From positions 35,716,501-35,780,500 of the forward strand of contig NC_084927.1 in the NCBI RefSeq assembly GCF_958298935.1: a DNA stretch of 64,000 nt, given 5' to 3'. A program made the position numbers and the translations under genes. Positions 57,761 through 64,000 of this stretch are shown piece after piece; positions within the stretch are counted from its first letter, which is position 1; each line of letters opens with the position of its first letter. The notes under the pieces were generated by a model, which had not been told where the DNA came from, ran no database searches, and was given only the letters and a program-made list of their open reading frames with translations. The DNA comes from Phragmites australis. Its lineage: Eukaryota > Streptophyta > Magnoliopsida > Poales > Poaceae.

Positions 57761-60700
57761 TCAGATACGGTGGTGCTGCAACTGCAGCAGCCGCGAGTAC
57801 GCGCCCTCTGGCCGGGTCAGGAGCTCCGAGTGGCTGCCGTGCTCGACGATCCGCCCGTCCTGCACGACGGCGATGCGGTCCACCCCTCGGATCGTCGACA
57901 GGCGGTGCGCCACCAGGACGGTGGTCCGCCCCTTCATCAGCCGCTCCAGGGCCTCCTGCAGCACGCACTCGGACTCAGCGTCCAGGGCGCTCGTTGCCTC
58001 GTCCAGCAGCAGGATGGCTGGGTCCTTGAGCACTGCCCTGGCAATGGCGATCCGCTGCTTCTGGCCTCCTGACAGCTGCACGCCTCGCTCGCCAACCGCC
58101 GTCTTGTAGCCCTCGGGCAGCTGGCTGACGAAGCCGTGCACATTTGCTATCTTTGCCGCCTCGATCACCTCCTCCTCGGTCGCACCATCCTTGCCATATG
58201 CGATGTTTTCTAGGATGCTCGCCGCAAAAAGGACTGGCTCCTGCTGCACAAGGCCAATCTTTAGTCGCAAGGACTTCAAGTTCAGCCTCCTGATGTCCTT
58301 TCCATCAATGGTGACTTTCCCCCCAGTCGGGTCGTAGAACCGCTCAATGAGAGCAATGACAGTACTCTTCCCAGACCCACTGGCTCCGACTAGAGCTTGG
58401 CTGCGCCCAGCTTGGATTTTCAGGTTGAAGTCCTTGAAGATTTGAATGTCAGGGCGTGCTGGATACGAGAAGTCTACATGGCGCAGTTCAATGTCCCCAC
58501 GGACAGTGGTGACACGCTCTGACTCTGGATCATCAGGCTCAATTCTTGTTGCCCTGTTAAGGATGCCAAAGATGGATCGGATGGATTCACCTCCACGGAT
58601 GATCTCTGGGGCAAGGCTCACCGTCTCGGCTACAGAGTTGGCAGTGACCACAAGGACAACAAAAACCTTGATGACCTTGGAGAAGGTGGACCCATGTGAC
58701 CGGACGAGATGAGAACCGTACCAGAGAATGAGTGCTTCTGAAGAGTACAGGCAGAGCTGTGAGAGGCCAAACAGAAGACCTGATGTCTGGCTGCGGCAAA
58801 GGATTTGCTGCTCTGGTACACGCAGTTCATGGCTGAAGAGAGACAATATCTTGTTTTGAGCGTTGAAGGCTGCCACAGTGCGGATATTGCTCACACCTTC
58901 ACCAGCCACCATACTGCTCCTAGCATGCGCCTTTGCCGTGTCACCAGCAAAACCCTTCATTGAAAGTTGCTGAAAGCAAACGAGAAACAACATTCATACA
59001 TATTTCAGAGACAATGAGGTAGCATTCAGTATATTTTCTACTCAACCAGAATGAAACTAAGAATTGTTCTTATTTTGACACGTCGCACTCGATTAGCTAA
59101 AGATAAGTCTCATCATTTACATTTTCTAGAGATGGACTTATATGTTTGGTCAAGGTTCAACACTGAAACAAAGAAACGTATAGGATAAGAAATTACCTGG
59201 GCAAAATTGCCAAGCACAAGAAGAGGGAAAGTTGCCAGAATAAGGATTGCCACTCTCCATTCAATGATAAAACCAACAACGAAAGAAGTCATAAGGGAAG
59301 TCAAGTTCTGCAGAATGACTGATATTCTCTCAGCAATAGCTGACTTCACATCAGCTGCATCAACAGCTACACGAGCAGCCACAAGACTTGAGTTGTTTTC
59401 TTCTTCATCGAACCAACCTACTTCATTCCTAAGTATTGCTGCAGTAAACATCGTAGAGATTCAGAATATATTCAAGATGGCACCACAAAAAACTGATTAT
59501 GGCACGGAGAAAAAAGCATACCGGACAACATGATCCTTCTAACCCTGGTTGTAAGATTTTCTCCCATGATACTGAAGAAGTAATGCTGCACAAGATAAGC
59601 AATGACAGCATATATGCCTGTGCCAATATAGATGAACACATATAGCTTAGTTTTCTTCTCCATTTCATTGGGGTCCCTGTAGTAGAACACATCGAGCATT
59701 TCACCCATAACAATGGCAAATGTGGGACCAATGAATCCCGAGAGGACAGAACCAATGGCGCCCAATACCGCATAAGGCCATTCAGGAGCATTCAGCTTCA
59801 GGAGTTTGAAAAAATAACCACGTGGTGCTGGGTATTTGCGGTCATTATCTGCATTTGAAATCATCTCAATGCGTCCATCTGCCCCAGTGCTGTACTGATA
59901 GCTCAGGTTCCTTAAACTTCCGGACCTGAGACTGAGAGATTTGGTGGAAAGTGAACTTGTCAAGTGCATTGACCGCAATCTGCGGGTAGATGCGCCTCCA
60001 AGATCTCTATTCCACGCCGTCTCCTGAAAACGGATCAGGGTGGCATATGCTCCAGAGCTTCCTTTGGCTAGAAGTTCATCATGTGTCCCAGTCTCAACAA
60101 CTAGGCCTTGTTGGATCACAGCTATCATGTTCACATTTCTTATTGTGGACAGACGGTGGGCAACAACTACTGTCGTCCTCCCAACCATCAAACGATCTAG
60201 AGCTTCTTGCACAATACTTTCTGAGTCAGCATCTAAAGCACTGGTAGCTTCATCGAGGAGCAATATCTTCGGGTTCTTCAACATAGCACGAGCTATTGCT
60301 ATACGTTGTTTCTGACCACCGGACAGCTGGATGCCTCGCTCACCTACCTGTGAAGCAAAATAGAAACATGTCAATATTTGATTGATTAGAATCGACTACA
60401 CGTACATACATAAAATATATACGCACCATTGTGTTGTAACCATTTGGAAGAAGAGATATAAAACTATGGGCGTTGGATGCAGTTGCCGCAGCCTCAACTT
60501 CTGCAATTGTGGCATCTGGCTTTCCATACAGTATATTCTCAAGGATAGTCGTTGCAAAAAGAGCAGGTTCTTGGTTTACTAAACCAATCTGATCTCTCAG
60601 CCACCTCAATTGGAGCGTCTTTATGTCAACATTGTCAAGCAAAACCTGGCCTGCAATAAAAGGGAAACTTAAGAAAATAGTCTAAAAGGACCAATACATT

Positions 60701-63700
60701 CACAAAAAATGCAAATCAAGAGCCTATGAGGTACTGAAGTAATGCATTTGTTACCTTCATTAGGATCATAGAACCTTTCTATCAAAGCCACAACAGTGCT
60801 CTTTCCAGACCCACTGCCTCCAACAAATGCAACGGTTTTACCAGCCGAGAAGAAAAGAGAGAAATCCCGAAAGATCATAACATCAGGCCTTGACGGATAA
60901 CTGAAAGTAACATCCTTAAATTCTATGTTTCCATGGACCTCAGCCAACCATTTTCCATCCTTATGATCATTAACTATGGAGGGTTTCTGACGAATGACCT
61001 CCAACAGTTTGTAACCAGCAATCTTCCCTTTACTGAAGGCTCCAAGGTTTGAGAAAGCTTGGCCAAGACTCCTGTAGAAACAAATTTAAGCAGTTATCAC
61101 ACACACAAGAGACACGTGGGAAAACAAGTTGCGGGTAAGAGAAAACAGACAAAATAGAATTATAATTATTTAAACATCTTTTTCACTTACATGCCACCGA
61201 CAATTGCTGAAAAGATCGCTGTAAAAGCCTTTCCACCATTTGTCTGCTGATTCCTGATGAAGACACCAGCATACCAGAATACAAGTGCCCATGACATGCA
61301 TGCTATCCCATAAGTACAACCGATCCCGAGACCTTTGGCCATCCCAGCTTTGTAACCAAGCTTCAGTGTGCTCTGAATTGCTTCAGAGTAGGAATTGAGT
61401 GCTTTGCACTCTCCAACAAATGAGTACACTGTTCTTACTTGTGCAATTGCCTGTCCAAGAATGCTTAGCATTCAGCATATAAGTAGATTGCAAGCTACTA
61501 CATTCTAATAAATTGCATCATGGTGACTATAGACAGTATCAAATGTTGCACATTATCCAATGAACAAAATAACTAAACAATAAAAAAAAAATTACTCTGC
61601 TTATTGCTGGTAGCAGCATAGCAAAGGGAAGCAAAAATGAAATTGCACAAATAATAAAGCAACTGGGTGTTAGATTTGCACATGACCATTGATAAACCTT
61701 CATGAGAATATATGCGGTTTTCTTCTGGTAAGGTACAAAAGCATTCACCAGCTTTATATTACCAACAGTTGGCGGTCTTACATCATATGCCTAAAAATGG
61801 TCAACTCAACTCCCGTATTTCTTTAACACTACATACTACATCGTTTCAATGGACTGTAACTGTATGTTAGCCACAAAAAGAAAATCAAGAGTGATTATTT
61901 CAACAAAACAACACAATTAATTTTTTATTCATATAGTGCACCAAAATTCACAGCATATGTAAGAAATATCACTGTTTAAACTGTGCACAGAATTATTATG
62001 CAGATTTTTTTACAATGTACTAATATTAACTAGTAGGTTACAGTGTGTTCTCCAGATATCAACTTAGTACTCCTTTCTTAGGAGTAGTAACAAGTTGCTT
62101 AATTAAATAAAAAGTTAGGGGAGGGACTTTATATTATTTTTATTGAGCAATCCCTCTAGTGCAAATAAGCATTCTTGAACAAAATCCATATGTAGAGTTG
62201 TAGACTTAATAGGCCACTACACCAAATGTTGAGCACACAAAAGTCGTGTGGAAAGCAGAAACCCACAGCAACTCTGGCACAATGCACAGCCCCACCCAAG
62301 TTATGAAATTGCTCATAGGATCCCCAAAGCATAAAAGTTGAAAAAGATCAAATGGCATGTTGGTTAGTCGTATTGCAGCATGAAAAACAAGATTGTTGGT
62401 TCCTAATAAGCAGACAGCACCAAAAATTACTACCTACCCACAATCCCCAATTCCATCACAAGTCCAAGCACGCACGACAGAAATGCATAGATTAATGGAA
62501 CACGAATCCTAATCCAGGAGAAATACTATATCTGATGGCACTAAGCTACAGTGGACAGAACAGCACCAACCATGTTCCTCACGGCGGGCACGCCAAGAGT
62601 CAGTATATACCTGCTCCGCAACGACGCCGGCATTGGCATAGGACTCCCGGCTCCTGGAAGTGAGACCGGTGAGCGTGTACGCATACAGGCCACCGGCGAA
62701 GGCGATGGCGGGGATGACTGCCACACTCAGCAGCGCAAGCCGCCACGCCGCGACGAACCCGACGACCAGCCCAGCCAGGAAGGTGGCGATGTAGTGGATG
62801 AAGTTGCCAACCTTCTCGCCGATGGCGTCCTGCACGAGCAGCGTGTCGGTGGAGACGCCGAACACGATGTCGCCCGTGCGCGCGTCAGTGTCGAAGAACC
62901 CGACGTCTTGCCGTAGCACGGCGTCCAGGTACGCCTTTCGGAGCGCGATCACCTGCCGCTCCCCAGTGTACATCCAGCACGCGATCTCTGGAGCACGAAA
63001 GATAACAGTTTTAGTCAGTGCGCAAGATTGAAACTTGAGTGTCGAAGAATGCAATATTAGTGTGTACTGATGCAACAGCCACGCCACCGGCATGGACTCC
63101 GGCGAGGTCGCTCGCCGGATTCGAAGACACGAGAAGGAGACAAACGTGATATAATTGTTAACTGCTCCCCGTTTGGTGTGATGGAGACGGGACTTGTGTT
63201 AAGGAGTGGGGTGGTCTTCGAGATACCCCACCGGCCATGACCAGATCCTATTTTGCGGACAGGCCCCTGTACCTCATTCCTATGCTTGAAAGGAGCCTCG
63301 GCGCGTCGGAGAAGACATCAAAAGAAAGGAGTTTGGGGGATTACCTGCGTAGGAGGAGGCGCAGACCACCAGCCCGAGGTAGACGAAGTAGAGCGCATAC
63401 TGCAAGAGAAGAGATAAATCACTCTGTCAGCGCCCTAAACACTGGTGGGTTGCGAAGAGAAACTGTGATTTTGCGAAAGAAATCTCGTCGGGGATAGGCA
63501 AGTAATAGTAATAGCAAGTGGTTTGAGTGAGTGAGGAACGAAAGGACAGACCTTGGCGACCTCGTCGGTCATGGTGCGGAGGTCGGTCTGGTTCTTGCCG
63601 AACCCGTTGATGAGGTCCCCGAACAGCAGGAAGAAGAGCGGCATGGCGGCGCCGTGCGCCAGCGCGCCCAGACTGCCCGCCGCCATGAGCATCAGGTCCC

Positions 63701-63839
63701 ACTTGTCCGCGAACGAGAACAGCTCGTGGAACGCCACCGCCTGGTCCCCCCGCTTCTTCCCCTCCCCCGCCGCATCGCCACCACCTCCTCCGTTCGCCGC
63801 CTTCTCCGCCTTTCCGTCCACCGCCACCGACTCCGCCAT
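57761..63839 (-). CDS. ABCB19: ABC transporter B family, ABCB19-like (PGP19/MDR11)
   Basis: Full-length P-glycoprotein-type transporter; relatives export auxin from cells at the plasma membrane, and brassinosteroid export has been reported for Arabidopsis ABCB19. Nine exons on the minus strand join in frame at GT-AG sites: 63552-63839, 63345-63399, 62611-62987, 61191-61450, 60755-61071, 60427-60650, 59522-60347, 59197-59438, 57761-58969, giving 1,265 aa (Arabidopsis ABCB19 is about 1,250). Order is TMD1-NBD1-TMD2-NBD2. NBD1: Walker [10 protein letters not shown] near 402, signature LSGGQ near 515, Walker [13 protein letters not shown] near 533. Linker has the family mark [20 protein letters not shown]2: Walker [10 protein letters not shown] near 1058, LSGGQ near 1162, [11 protein letters not shown] near 1183. 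No frame break seen. Transmembrane motifs [23 protein letters not shown] and [15 protein letters not shown] match ABCB19 rather than ABCB1. Which grass paralogue is open. Confidence 0.97.
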
Positions 63840-64000
63840 CGCAATGCGCTTCCCGCCCTCAATAGCTCGGCTCCCACTCTCAGGCCAACGCCGCCGCCGC
63901 CGCCCCGGTGTCCTGCGGCATTGGACAACGCTCCACTGCTTTGCTTTCTTGGGGTTGGGTTGCAGAGCTAGATGGAGAGAGCGCTTGGGCTTTGCCTCGA
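63840..64000 (-). promoter_or_regulatory. 5' leader of the ABCB19-like gene
   Basis: GC-rich, CT-rich on the coding strand, directly upstream of the start codon; probably 5' UTR. No TATA box is visible before the window ends. Confidence 0.5.

Overview
The window is nuclear DNA of a grass (Poaceae). The evidence is intron-rich plant genes with GT-AG junctions, GC-rich first exons, the grass-expanded ILI/PRE-type bHLH class, a tandem MIR395 cluster, and TE families typical of grasses (Stowaway MITEs, CACTA elements with subterminal repeats, LTRs ending TGTCGG/CCGACA, L1-like LINEs). A panicoid or other PACMAD grass is plausible, but the species cannot be fixed from this sequence alone.

Layout. 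(1) 1-7.5 kb: complete NRPD2/NRPE2 gene, the shared second-largest subunit of RNA polymerases IV and V (+ strand, 7 coding exons, 1,228 aa), with a SINE in intron 2 flanked by a 20-bp target-site duplication. (2) 7.5-10.8 kb: repeat-containing spacer. (3) 10.87-11.6 kb: TATA box followed by four MIR395 hairpins in tandem. (4) 11.8-20.9 kb: one degenerate L1-like LINE (zinc knuckle, endonuclease, YADD reverse transcriptase, zf-RVT) with a solo LTR and a hAT-like element nested in it. (5) 22.2-23.8 kb: GC-rich chimeric pseudogene of DUF295 and proteasomal RPT3-like fragments. (6) 24.6-25.8 kb: intronless glutaredoxin-domain gene. (7) 26.5-28.9 kb, minus strand: RRM gene of the BPA1-like type with two apparent 1-base deletions. 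(8) 29-34.9 kb: TE remnants and a Stowaway MITE. (9) 34.9-35.3 kb, minus strand: 100-aa atypical bHLH (ILI/PRE type). (10) 35.4-57 kb: TE-rich block holding a CACTA-like element with a nested solo LTR, a Ty1/copia element with matching GCATG duplications and a nested solo LTR, a second hAT-like copy, a second Stowaway and a MULE transposase remnant. (11) 57.8-63.8 kb, minus strand: complete ABCB19-like auxin/brassinosteroid transporter gene (9 exons, 1,265 aa).

The cellular genes are unrelated in pathway: RNA-directed DNA methylation, sulfate homeostasis (miR395), redox/glutaredoxin signalling, ACD11-partner-like RRM protein, HLH growth control and hormone transport. The TE blocks show clear nesting. 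Three solo LTRs of one family sit in three different older hosts (LINE, CACTA, copia), each with a recognisable 5-bp duplication and none with internal domains. I found no clearly new biochemical system. The most notable items are the diverging MIR395 array, the solo-LTR family with variable internal minisatellites, the paired hAT-like elements, the RPT3/DUF295 chimera and the damaged BPA1-like gene.
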